DNA of 64,000 nucleotides from Streptococcus oriscaviae. GTDB taxonomy: Bacteria > Bacillota > Bacilli > Lactobacillales > Streptococcaceae. This document shows positions 27,903-36,011 of the stretch, in pieces. Location: NCBI RefSeq assembly GCF_018137985.1, contig NZ_CP073084.1:1674001-1738000 (forward strand), given 5' to 3'. The notes under the pieces are model-generated. The model was not told the origin of the DNA. It saw only the letters and a list, made by a program, of their open reading frames with translations, and made no database searches. Both the position numbers and the translations under genes were made by a program. Numbering within the stretch: position 1 is the stretch's first letter; the number at the start of each line of letters is the position of its first letter.

Positions 27903-28829
27903 ATGATTCACTTAGTCTGTCCCAATCCTGCCCTTGACAGAACCTTACTAGTAGATGGGTTTGAAAAGAATATCCCTCTGCGACCGAGTGAGGTGCGAGA
28001 GTATCCAGGCGGGAAGAGTTTCAATGTGGCCTATGCCCTTAAAGAAAATGGGGTGGAGGATTATCTCATCCACACGATTTTGGGTGGGCCTATCGGAGCT
28101 TATATCCAAGAACTCAATGCCCAACGAGGGAATCCCTTGGCTCTTATTGAAAGCAGTCAAAATACACGGACCTGCAACATCTACCTTGACCTGCAATCGC
28201 GTGATACCCTCCTTTTCTACGAAAAGGGTCTAGAGTTGGATCAAAGCTTATTGGCGGCCTTTACTCAACAGCTAGAATCCAGTCTAAAGGAAGGAGATTA
28301 TCTGGTCTTCTCAGGTAGCCTGATGAAAGGAATGCCTGATGACTATATCAAGCACTTTATCGAGACTTTTCCGCAAGTTCATACTATTGTGGATACGAGC
28401 GGTGCCGCCTTGCGTGCTGCTTTTGAAGCGCGACCAAGCCTTATCAAAATCAACAATGAAGAACTCAAGGAACTCTATCCTGACTTGGATGAGAAAGACC
28501 CTGACCAGATTTTGGCGATATTGAAGAACAGGGTTCCTCATGAGCAGATGATTGTAACTATGGGGGCTAAGGGAAGTCTTGCCAAGATTGGCCAGCGCTA
28601 TTTCCGCGTCCAATCACCAAAAGTTGAAACAGCCAATTCTATTGCTTCGGGAGATTTTTATCTGGGGCTCTTGGTCAAGGGTATCTGCCAAGGCCAACAG
28701 CCAGAGGAATACCTGAGGGCGGCGACAGCCTTTGCTCGTGCGAACTGCCTGAACTATTTCCCTGAGGTGGAGCCACAGCAATTCCAAGATAGCTACCAAC
28801 AGGTAGAAGTGACGGAGTTATTTGTATAG
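27903..28829 (+). CDS. PfkB-family hexose-phosphate kinase (1-phosphofructokinase/tagatose-6-P kinase type)
   Basis: 308 residues. The N-terminal CPNPALDRTLLVDGF and GGKSFNVAYAL (normally GGKGxNVA) match the 1-phosphofructokinase/tagatose-6-phosphate kinase branch. The C-terminal signature, usually GAGDS, reads NSIASGDFYLG; the catalytic Asp is kept but the anion-hole Gly-Ala is altered. It is a single-gene unit, with neither a fructose PTS nor a tagatose pathway beside it. The exact sugar phosphate cannot be read from sequence, and the changed motif may mean altered activity. Confidence 0.82.
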   Translation: MIHLVCPNPALDRTLLVDGFEKNIPLRPSEVREYPGGKSFNVAYALKENGVEDYLIHTILGGPIGAYIQELNAQRGNPLALIESSQNTRTCNIYLDLQSRDTLLFYEKGLELDQSLLAAFTQQLESSLKEGDYLVFSGSLMKGMPDDYIKHFIETFPQVHTIVDTSGAALRAAFEARPSLIKINNEELKELYPDLDEKDPDQILAILKNRVPHEQMIVTMGAKGSLAKIGQRYFRVQSPKVETANSIASGDFYLGLLVKGICQGQQPEEYLRAATAFARANCLNYFPEVEPQQFQDSYQQVEVTELFV

Positions 28830-28831
28830 AA

Positions 28832-28866
28832 AAGAAACCAGCAACCTTTCAGGGGCTGGTTTCTTA
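28832..28866. terminator. Bidirectional terminator between the PfkB kinase gene and recD2
   Basis: An 11-bp stem (28832-28842 with 28855-28865). The right arm overlaps the recD2 stop codon. Confidence 0.75.
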
Positions 28867-31311
28867 TTCGTTTTTGAAAAATTGCGCAATATCAGCTTCA
28901 GTCAGCCCAATCATGGGGTCAATCGATAGAAAATTGTTCGCCGTAAGGACGTAGCTGTCACCTTCAGCCAAGGTTTCTGTTTGCTGCTCTTCCAAGAGAG
29001 AAAGCTGGTGCGGTTCTTCAGAAGTATTTGCTGGCGCTTGGCTTGTTACAGTTTCTTTTTGCGCTTGCTTTGCAGGAGGCTGCTGGTCTTCTTCTGGGGA
29101 AAGCTGGAAGCGGGGCACCAGGTGGGTCTTGCGCAGAGTGCCTGCATTTTTTACAGCATGGTCAAAGGCGGAGATTTCTCCCAGCAAAATGAGCTTGCTT
29201 TTGGAGCGAGTAATGGCGGTGTAGATGAGATTGCGTTGGAGCATGCGGTAGCTTGTCCGGGTGATGGGTAAAATGACCACCTGAAATTCGCTGCCCTGTG
29301 ATTTGTGGATGGACATGGCGTAGGCAAGACTAATCTTGTACCATTCATTGCGAGGGTAGGTCACTTCGCTGCCGTCAAAATTGATGGTGATTTCATCTTG
29401 TTTGGAGTCGGTGTATTTGGCAGGCAGGAGGTCAGTGATGTAGCCCAAATCACCATTGAAAACATTGGCTTCTGCGTCATTGACTAAATGGATAACCCGA
29501 TCGTTTTGACGGAAAACCTGATCGTTGTGGAGAAATTCCAGTTGGCCTTCAGCTAGCGGATTGAGCAGGTTTTGGGTCATGGTATTGAGTTGGTCAATCC
29601 CGGCGCTGCCTCGATACATCGGAGCCAAGATTTGAACTTCCTGAGCGGGGATACCGGATTTAATGGCAGCTGTGACAATGCGTTCAATGAGGGCAGGGAT
29701 TTGTTCATTTTGGGCTTCAAAATAGGAGCGGTCGGCTTTTTTCTCACGAAAATCCTCAGGGAGTTTGCACTGACGAATCTGACTGGCCAGTGTCACAATG
29801 GTTGAATCTTCGGATTGGCGGTAGATTTTCTCCAGAGTGATACTTGGTAATTTTTTAACCTTGAGCAGGTCGGCCAATACCTGACCGGGGCTGACAGATG
29901 GGAGTTGTTCAGCATCTCCGACGATGAGGACTTGGGTCTGGGAGGAGATGTTTTGAAAGAGCTGGTTGGCCAGCCAAGTATCCACCATGGAAAACTCATC
30001 AACAATGATAAAGTCTGCATCCAGATAATCTTCTCGGAAGGTTTCTTCCTGTCCTTCGACTAGCCCCAGATGGCGGTGGATGGTTGCACTTGGGAGTCCT
30101 GTCAATTCGTTCATCCGTCTGGCTGCTCGCCCAGTTGGTGCGGCAAGCAGGATGGGGCAGTCTTCTTTGACCTTGTTGAGGTCGATGCGGTTGAGCATGG
30201 CATAAACAGCAATAATACCATTGATAACCGTTGTTTTCCCCGTTCCCGGCCCTCCTGTTAGGATAAAGAGAGGGTTGTTGATGGCTTGAATAATCGCCTC
30301 TTTCTGAATGGCATCATAGCGGAGCTGGGAGAGGCTTTGAAGTTCCTCGATGGCTTCTTCGACCAGTTCCCGAGGGAAGGGTTTGAAGCCGTTTTTTTCC
30401 ATAAGGCGGGTTAGATTGGTATGAATACCTTGTTCAGCAAAAAAGAGGCTGTTGTCAAAAATCTTGGTTCCGACCTGCTGTACCTTGCCGTCGGCAATCA
30501 ATCCCGTTAGTTCTTGAGCGACGGCAGCCGGATCCAATTCAACCCGACGGGCTTTTTCCAGAACTTCCAAAGTAGCTTCCAAGAGGTCGCGGGCTTCAAT
30601 ATAGGTATCCCCGGTTTCCATAGAGCGATTAATCAGACTAAAGAGCATCCCAGCCCTAAAACGTTGGGGGGAGGTGCTTTCAATTCCGAGGTTTTCAGCG
30701 ATTTTATCGGCGATGGTGAAGCCCAAACCTTGGATGTCTTCAACCAGCTGATAGGGATTTTCTTCAATAATCTCTAAGGTTTTTTCCTTATACTGGTCTT
30801 GAATTTGAAAGGCCAGTTTGTTGGGGATACCATACTCTGCCAGCTTGGCTAAAATCATCTCGGTTCCATAGTTAAGCCGTAAGGTGTCCAAGAAAGCTTC
30901 GCGACTTTTTTTAGAAAGACCGCTAATCTGCTGGAGTTTTTCAGGTTCAGCAAGAATCCTGTCAATGGTTTCTTCGCCGTAGAGGTCGACAATTTTTTCT
31001 GCTGTCTTACGGCCGATTCCCTTGAAATGGCTGCTTGAAAAGTATTTGATTAAACCAGCTGAGGTCGGCTTACTTCGCTCGTACCGGGTCAATTGGAGCT
31101 GCTGGCCATACTTGGGATGGGTAACTAGATGACCGTAAAATCGGTAATCTTCCCCCTCAATCACATCAGCCATGGTTCCTGTCACAATGATTTCGTAATC
31201 ATCAAAATCACTGTTGGTTTCCTCGATTTCCAGCAGCAAGATTTTATAAAAATTTGCAGGATTTTCAAAAACGATGCGATCAATCGTTCCTGTAAAATAA
31301 AGTTCAGTCAT
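28864..31311 (-). CDS. recD2: RecD2-type 5'-3' DNA helicase
   Basis: 815 residues of the RecD-like superfamily 1B helicases found in bacteria without RecBC. An N-terminal OB-like and helix-hairpin-helix region (about 1-330) precedes the Walker A ILTGGPGTGKTT (about 350-361), Walker B-like FIIVDEFSMVD, and the C-terminal motif with MSIHKSQGSEF and YTAITRSK. The last ~100 residues are Gln/Glu-rich and probably disordered. It is the last gene of rnhC-lepB-recD2, 69 bp after lepB. Confidence 0.95.
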   Translation of the reverse strand: MTELYFTGTIDRIVFENPANFYKILLLEIEETNSDFDDYEIIVTGTMADVIEGEDYRFYGHLVTHPKYGQQLQLTRYERSKPTSAGLIKYFSSSHFKGIGRKTAEKIVDLYGEETIDRILAEPEKLQQISGLSKKSREAFLDTLRLNYGTEMILAKLAEYGIPNKLAFQIQDQYKEKTLEIIEENPYQLVEDIQGLGFTIADKIAENLGIESTSPQRFRAGMLFSLINRSMETGDTYIEARDLLEATLEVLEKARRVELDPAAVAQELTGLIADGKVQQVGTKIFDNSLFFAEQGIHTNLTRLMEKNGFKPFPRELVEEAIEELQSLSQLRYDAIQKEAIIQAINNPLFILTGGPGTGKTTVINGIIAVYAMLNRIDLNKVKEDCPILLAAPTGRAARRMNELTGLPSATIHRHLGLVEGQEETFREDYLDADFIIVDEFSMVDTWLANQLFQNISSQTQVLIVGDAEQLPSVSPGQVLADLLKVKKLPSITLEKIYRQSEDSTIVTLASQIRQCKLPEDFREKKADRSYFEAQNEQIPALIERIVTAAIKSGIPAQEVQILAPMYRGSAGIDQLNTMTQNLLNPLAEGQLEFLHNDQVFRQNDRVIHLVNDAEANVFNGDLGYITDLLPAKYTDSKQDEITINFDGSEVTYPRNEWYKISLAYAMSIHKSQGSEFQVVILPITRTSYRMLQRNLIYTAITRSKSKLILLGEISAFDHAVKNAGTLRKTHLVPRFQLSPEEDQQPPAKQAQKETVTSQAPANTSEEPHQLSLLEEQQTETLAEGDSYVLTANNFLSIDPMIGLTEADIAQFFKNE

Positions 31312-31380
31312 AGCATTTCCTTTGACTTATTAGACCAAAAAAGCCTATTGCTAGGCTGGGATAGTTGCGGTGGGCGCAGG

Positions 31381-31974
31381 CTAGAAGAGGGAGATGCGGT
31401 TGAGTGGCCACATACGAAGAACGATTTCGCCCTTAATAGCAGACTTGTCAAAGTTTCCTACCCGACGGCTGTCTTGAGATACCAGACGATCGTCGCCGAG
31501 AAGGAAATACTGACCTTGGGGAACTGTCACAGTAAAGCTGGCAGAACCATTGGCATCTTGGGTAAAGGCGGTCGCTGCCTGAGCAACTGCTTGGAATTGA
31601 GGATTGTAAGAGTAAGTGTCTTGGAGTTTGTCTTTGGCAAATGCAGCCAAGTAGTCATCCAGATAAGGTTCGTCGACCTCTTTGTCATTGACATAGAGAA
31701 CATCATTTTCGTAGTGGATCGTATCCCCCGGCATACCGATAACCCGTTTGACAATCAACTTTTCCGAGCCAGTTCCGTCGTCTTCAGCAGCTACCACGAT
31801 GTCAAATCGTTCGATAGAGCTTGTCCTGACCATGATGAGATGTTCCTGATCCTGCAAGGTTGGATCCATAGAGTGGCCATCCACAGTCACCGGGCTCCAG
31901 ATGTAGAGTCGGGATAGGATAAAGGCAGAAATGAAGAGGATAAAGAGTCCCCATTCTTTGATAAAGTGTTTCAT
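31381..31974 (-). CDS. lepB: Signal peptidase I
   Basis: A 197-residue membrane serine protease that cleaves signal peptides from exported proteins. One N-terminal transmembrane helix (about 9-26) is followed by the nucleophile Ser35 (DGHSMDPTL) and the general-base Lys76 (LIVKRVIGMPGD). The C-terminal GDDRLVSQDSR box is the SPase I signature (normally GDNR...DSR, here GDDR). Its ATG overlaps the rnhC stop (ATGA). Confidence 0.96.
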   Translation of the reverse strand: MKHFIKEWGLFILFISAFILSRLYIWSPVTVDGHSMDPTLQDQEHLIMVRTSSIERFDIVVAAEDDGTGSEKLIVKRVIGMPGDTIHYENDVLYVNDKEVDEPYLDDYLAAFAKDKLQDTYSYNPQFQAVAQAATAFTQDANGSASFTVTVPQGQYFLLGDDRLVSQDSRRVGNFDKSAIKGEIVLRMWPLNRISLF

Positions 31975-32870
31975 TGTGTACCTCGTTGGAGTAATTTTTG
32001 AGCTTTCTTAGTGTTGGCAAAGTGGAGTTTGGCTGTTTCAGTTAGTCCGGTCATGCCGTATTTAGCAAGGATGGTGCTGGCCACTTGGTCAGACTTGCTG
32101 CCTGCACCAGAAGGCAGGGTCAGTCCGAGTTTTTGACCGAGAGTTTCCAGATTTTCCAGAAACATGGCACGGGCGATGATGGACGAAACGGCAACAGCCA
32201 GATACTTGCCTTCGGCTTTTTCTTCAAGGGTGACAGGATTGGGAAACTGGTTGGTTTCTTTTGCCACATATTTCTTGTAATTTTGACTGGAGGTGAAGGC
32301 ATCAATCACGATTTTTTCAGCGGGAACTCCCCTTTGTAAGAGCAGAAAAATCACCTGATTGTGCAGTGCCACCTTGACAGAAACAGCATTATAACCTTGT
32401 TCCATAACCTCGTTGTATTTTTTAGGAGATAAGAGCAGTGCTTGATGAGGAATGTTCTCCTTTAAGAGGGGGGCGATTTGCCGGATTTTTTGGTCAGTCA
32501 TCTTCTTAGAGTCATCTACGCCCAAGGACTTTAGAAAGGCATGGTCGTCTGGCGTGACGAAACTAGCCACCACGGCGATGCCTCCAAAATACGAACCGTT
32601 TCCGACCTCATCTGTTCCGATAAGAGCGCAATCTTGCCCGCCCTTACCTAGGTCCTGTTCTTCCTCTTGATAGCCCCAGTTCTGAGCGTAAAATGCAGCT
32701 TTTTCACCCTGAAAAACAGCTTTGCCTGTTTGATAAATGGACAAACTGGCTCCATCCAGCTTGAAGAAGGCTTCGATATAAGGATTTTTGCTGGTTGTCC
32801 GATAGGCAGCGTAGTGGCTGCTAATTTCTTGCTTCTGACGGGATGTTAGGTTCAATACAAGGCTAGTCAT
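31971..32870 (-). CDS. rnhC: Ribonuclease HIII
   Basis: A 299-residue enzyme that degrades RNA in RNA-DNA hybrids. An N-terminal TBP-like substrate-binding domain (about 1-85) precedes the catalytic domain with IGTDEVGNGSYFG (first Asp-Glu pair) and later Asp residues (SLGVDDSKKM, IDAF). The start is the ATG at 32870, as in relatives (MTSLVLNL). A -10 ends only six bases upstream of it, so the mRNA may be leaderless. Confidence 0.95.
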   Translation of the reverse strand: MTSLVLNLTSRQKQEISSHYAAYRTTSKNPYIEAFFKLDGASLSIYQTGKAVFQGEKAAFYAQNWGYQEEEQDLGKGGQDCALIGTDEVGNGSYFGGIAVVASFVTPDDHAFLKSLGVDDSKKMTDQKIRQIAPLLKENIPHQALLLSPKKYNEVMEQGYNAVSVKVALHNQVIFLLLQRGVPAEKIVIDAFTSSQNYKKYVAKETNQFPNPVTLEEKAEGKYLAVAVSSIIARAMFLENLETLGQKLGLTLPSGAGSKSDQVASTILAKYGMTGLTETAKLHFANTKKAQKLLQRGTQ

Positions 32871-32876
32871 GCTCTT

Positions 32877-32885
32877 ATTGTAACA
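32877..32885 (-). promoter_or_regulatory. Extended -10 element of rnhC-lepB-recD2
   Basis: On the minus strand TGTTACAAT. It ends six bases before the rnhC ATG, placing the expected transcript start on the A of the start codon. Confidence 0.5.
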
Positions 32886-32922
32886 CAAAAGCAGGTGAGA
32901 GTGTGCAGAAAACCTCGAATTC

Positions 32923-32931
32923 TGCTATAGT
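32923..32931 (+). promoter_or_regulatory. Extended -10 element of the Gfo/Idh/MocA gene
   Basis: TGCTATAGT, 30 bp upstream of the start. Confidence 0.55.
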
Positions 32932-32961
32932 AGAGAGGACTACAAACCAAGGAGAAACAAG

Positions 32962-33945
32962 ATGACAGCACAAGTCAACTACAAATGGGCTACGTTGGGA
33001 ACAGGGGTCATTGCCAATGAACTGGCTCAGGCTCTAGAAGCCATGGGCAGCAAGCTCTATTCCGTGGCTAATCGCACCTATGACAAGGGTCTGGCCTTTG
33101 CACAAAAATATGGGATTGAAAAGGTTTATCAGGAAATAGATGAGGTTTTTGAAGACCCTGAAGTAGACATCATCTATATTTCTACCCCGCACAATACCCA
33201 CATCACCTATCTGAGAAAGGCCCTAGCCGCAGGAAAACACGTCCTCTGCGAAAAGTCCATCACCCTCAACAGTCAGGAACTGGAGGAAGCCATCCAGCTG
33301 GCAGAGGAAAATAAGGTTGTCCTAGCAGAAGCTATGACCATTTTCCACATGCCTATCTACCGCGGATTGGCAGAAATAGTTCAGTCTGGCAAGCTGGGTC
33401 AGCTCAAGATGATCCAGATGAACTTCGGCAGCTATAAAGACTACGATATGACCAACCGCTTTTTCAATAAAAAGCTGGCTGGCGGTGCCCTGCTAGACAT
33501 CGGTGTCTACGCCTTGTCCTTTGTCCGCTGGTTTATGTCTGAAACACCCACTCAAGTCGTGTCGCAAGTAAAACTAGCACCGACAGGAGTGGACGAGCAA
33601 GTCGGCATCCTCCTCAGTAACGATGCAGGTGAAATGGCCACCATCGCTTTGACCCTCCATGCTAAACAGCCTAAGCGGGGCACCATCGCCTACGATAAGG
33701 GGTATATTGAACTCTATGAATATCCCCGCGGTCAAAAAGCTGTCATTACTTATACAGAAGACGGCAGTCAGGAAATTATAGAAGCTGGCGAAACTGCTAG
33801 AGCTCTCTCCTACGAGGTTGAGGATATGGAAAAAGCTGTCGCTGGGCATGAAAACACCATGCACCTAGCCTATACACGAGATGTCATGGCGATTATGACC
33901 AAACTTCGCCAAGATTGGGGCTTGATTTACCCAGAAGAGGAGTGA
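32962..33945 (+). CDS. Gfo/Idh/MocA-family NAD(P)-dependent oxidoreductase
   Basis: 327 residues. The N-terminal Rossmann domain (about 1-125) has ATLGTGVIANELAQAL and YISTPHNTHI, and the family EKP motif reads CEKSITLN, with Lys kept and Pro changed to Ser. The C-terminal alpha/beta domain includes GGALLDIGVYAL, where the family Asp-x-Gly pair is preserved. Substrates in the family are sugars, dihydrodiols or inositols; none is indicated here. It is monocistronic. Confidence 0.88.
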   Translation: MTAQVNYKWATLGTGVIANELAQALEAMGSKLYSVANRTYDKGLAFAQKYGIEKVYQEIDEVFEDPEVDIIYISTPHNTHITYLRKALAAGKHVLCEKSITLNSQELEEAIQLAEENKVVLAEAMTIFHMPIYRGLAEIVQSGKLGQLKMIQMNFGSYKDYDMTNRFFNKKLAGGALLDIGVYALSFVRWFMSETPTQVVSQVKLAPTGVDEQVGILLSNDAGEMATIALTLHAKQPKRGTIAYDKGYIELYEYPRGQKAVITYTEDGSQEIIEAGETARALSYEVEDMEKAVAGHENTMHLAYTRDVMAIMTKLRQDWGLIYPEEE

Positions 33946-34067
33946 GGACGAAGAATAGTTTAACTGAAATAACCAAGCAAAAAATATGACAAATTGGTAA
34001 AGAATATGTCTATTGTGTGACAAGAAAACTCCTAGATTACAGCTTGTTTAAATGATGGGCCAAGGGC

Positions 34068-34096
34068 TTGTTTTTAAGGTTTTTATCAGCTATGAT
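34068..34096 (+). promoter_or_regulatory. Promoter of the Sip-like gene
   Basis: TTGTTT (34068-34073), a 17-bp spacer and TATGAT (34091-34096). Confidence 0.55.
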
Positions 34097-34125
34097 AGGG
34101 ATAGCAAAAATGAAAGGAAAGACAG

Positions 34126-35421
34126 ATGAAACGTAAGAGAACCAACAAGCCCGCCTATATGAGGAGGAAGAGGAAAACTCCTATTTTGAAAAACAATAAA
34201 AAGATGATGTATACCTCTTCTCTAGCCTTATCACTCTTTGCAACCAGTGCTGTTGGCATGCAAGTAGCAGCCTTGGAATGGTCGCCGCGCAGTGTTTCTG
34301 AGATTAGCACAGAGATTGCAGAGCAGGATGGCTACAAGACCTACACCGTCAAGTATGGAGATACTCTTGGTGCCATTGCTACTGCTATGGATATTGACGT
34401 GGAGGTATTGGCTAAAATCAATCAGATTAGCGACATCAACCTTATCTTCCCTGATACAGTTTTGAAGACCATCGTTGATGAAGACCAGCGAGTAACTCAT
34501 ATTGAGATTGCGACACCAAGTCAGGAAGAACAGGATGAAACGGTTCAGGCTAGCGTTGATTTGACGACCAACCAAGCAAAAGTGGATGAAGTTGTAGTGA
34601 ATCTGGATGAGATTACAACCACGCTTGAGGGAGTTGGACAAAGAACTGTTACAGAAGCTCCGGTGGTTGAAGCGCCTGTAACCGAAGAAACCACCACAAC
34701 CACTGCCCCTGCAGTTGAAGAAACGACAACGGTTGAAGAAACAACCACTCAAGAGGCTGTCGCAACGACTGTTGCAGAAACGCCTGTAACTGAGGAAGCT
34801 CTTGTAGAACAAACCGAAGAAGTACCGGTAACGGAGGCAACTACTGAGTTGCCGACGACTCAAGAAACCACTGTTGAGGCTGTTGCAGAAGTGCCTGTGA
34901 CCGAAGAAGTGGCTCCAGCACCAATCACAGAAGCGCCAGCGACTGAAGAAGTTCTTGAAGAACCGGTCATTGAGGCACCAATCACTGAAGAGGTTGCGGA
35001 AAATGTAGTGGAGGTGACACCAGCCGTTACGGTTACCCCACTCTCAACAGCAGCAGTGGCAAGTAATAGCTCATACGATGTTGGCTTGAAACCGCAAGTA
35101 GCAGCCTTTCGTGCAGAAGTAGCAGGGATTTTTGGTATTACCTCCTTCTCTGGCTATCGTGCCGGCGACTCGGGTGACCACGGTAAGGGGCTTGCCATTG
35201 ACTTCATGGTAGGTACTGACGCTGCCTTGGGAGATAAGGTTGCAGACTATGCTATTGCCAATATCGGCTCCCAAAATATTTCCTATATCATTTGGAAGCA
35301 ACGTTTCTATGCTCCATTTGACAATATCTATGGCCCAGCCTATACCTGGAACCTTATGCCAGACCGTGGTAGCATAACAGAAAACCACTACGACCATGTT
35401 CATGTATCCTTTAATCCTTAG
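34126..35421 (+). CDS. Sip-like LysM surface protein with M15-type C-terminal domain
   Basis: 431 residues, very close in layout to the surface immunogenic protein Sip of group B streptococcus. An Arg/Lys-rich N-terminus leads into a signal helix (about 28-50). A single LysM domain (about 70-116, YTVKYGDTLGAIATAMDI) binds peptidoglycan. A Thr/Glu/Val/Pro-rich linker (about 170-315) carries degenerate repeats of the type PVTEE. The C-terminal domain (about 325-431) holds GDHGKGLAID (His352, Asp359) and HVH (His424, His426), the ligand pattern of M15 D,D-peptidases. It has no LPxTG; attachment is likely through LysM. Catalysis is an inference from the ligands. It is monocistronic, with its own promoter and terminator. 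Confidence 0.92.
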   Translation: MKRKRTNKPAYMRRKRKTPILKNNKKMMYTSSLALSLFATSAVGMQVAALEWSPRSVSEISTEIAEQDGYKTYTVKYGDTLGAIATAMDIDVEVLAKINQISDINLIFPDTVLKTIVDEDQRVTHIEIATPSQEEQDETVQASVDLTTNQAKVDEVVVNLDEITTTLEGVGQRTVTEAPVVEAPVTEETTTTTAPAVEETTTVEETTTQEAVATTVAETPVTEEALVEQTEEVPVTEATTELPTTQETTVEAVAEVPVTEEVAPAPITEAPATEEVLEEPVIEAPITEEVAENVVEVTPAVTVTPLSTAAVASNSSYDVGLKPQVAAFRAEVAGIFGITSFSGYRAGDSGDHGKGLAIDFMVGTDAALGDKVADYAIANIGSQNISYIIWKQRFYAPFDNIYGPAYTWNLMPDRGSITENHYDHVHVSFNP

Positions 35422-35429
35422 AGGAAACG

Positions 35430-35459
35430 AGTCCCTTTCATCTGAAAGGGGCTTTTTTT
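35430..35459 (+). terminator. Terminator of the Sip-like gene
   Basis: A 10-bp stem (35430-35439 with 35444-35453, one G-T pair), ATCT loop and a T-run. Confidence 0.9.
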
Positions 35460-35511
35460 CAGATATAAGGAAAAAACCAGCTCATAGAGCCGGCCCTTTC
35501 TAGGAGGTTAT

Positions 35512-35544
35512 ATGAAAAAGAATGGTTTGCTATTTCTAGCTTGA
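35512..35544 (+). other. Ten-codon micro-ORF with a strong ribosome site
   Basis: TAGGAGGTTATATG gives a near-ideal Shine-Dalgarno and spacing for MKKNGLLFLA followed by TGA. The peptide looks like the start of a signal sequence. It is either the stump of a decayed secreted-protein gene or a short translated leader; no promoter was recognised directly upstream. Confidence 0.35.
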
Positions 35545-35612
35545 TGCTAGTATAGACTACCTGTCTTAAAGAAAAGTTAAAACCGCTTTTTAGTCGATTT
35601 TTTCTGCAGACG

Positions 35613-35621
35613 TGTTATAAT
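35613..35621 (+). promoter_or_regulatory. Extended -10 element of the small membrane protein gene
   Basis: TGTTATAAT, 38 bp upstream of the ATG at 35660. Confidence 0.6.
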
Positions 35622-35659
35622 ATGTCCAACAACTCGCCAATATGAAAGGAGGATGAGTG

Positions 35660-35938
35660 ATGAGATGGTTTAAATACTGGTTTTTGGGAAATATCATCTG
35701 TCAGTTGTTGTTGCTACTGACTATTTACCTTGTTTCCCAATTCACTCCAGAAGCGGTTTGGCTGATTTTCTTGAACTACTATGCAGGGGTGGCTAGTTTT
35801 TTGCAATTTCCATTTATGTGGCTGGGCTACAAACTCAAGCAAGAATGGCAGTGGTGGCAGTTGGTCTTGTTGTGGTTGCTCACCTTCTCCATAGCTTTCT
35901 TCATATCGGTAATGGCGCAAAATAGTGGGTTGGGATAA
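35660..35938 (+). CDS. Small polytopic membrane protein of unknown function
   Basis: 92 residues with three hydrophobic helices (about 8-25, 32-52 and 62-85), Trp-rich (WQWWQLVLLWLL). AAAGGAGG at 35645-35651 serves the ATG at 35660 better than the adjacent GTG at 35657. I recognise no family by eye. It is flanked by a good extended -10 and a terminator, which supports a real single-gene unit. Confidence 0.7.
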   Translation: MRWFKYWFLGNIICQLLLLLTIYLVSQFTPEAVWLIFLNYYAGVASFLQFPFMWLGYKLKQEWQWWQLVLLWLLTFSIAFFISVMAQNSGLG

Positions 35939-35980
35939 CCGTCCTGCCTCTTTGGCTGTTGAAAAGGAACGAATTATCAG

Positions 35981-36008
35981 AAAAGGAGCGTAGGGGAACG
36001 CTCCTTTT
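35981..36008. terminator. Bidirectional terminator between the small membrane protein gene and treA
   Basis: A perfect 11-bp stem (35981-35991 with 35998-36008) with A-run and T-run flanks. Confidence 0.88.
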
Positions 36009-36011
36009 GTA

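Noticed and set aside
31129..31917. 262-codon plus-strand frame over recD2 and lepB
   Set aside because: Antisense to two conserved genes, no ribosome site.
34010..34060. WalR (VicR) box upstream of the Sip-like gene
   Set aside because: TTACA and TGTTTA-like halves occur, but no pair fits TGTWAH-N5-TGTWAH.
34630..35060. Repetitive stretch considered as a direct-repeat array or CRISPR
   Set aside because: It is coding, degenerate PVTEE-type repeats inside the Sip-like linker, with no constant repeat and spacer pattern.
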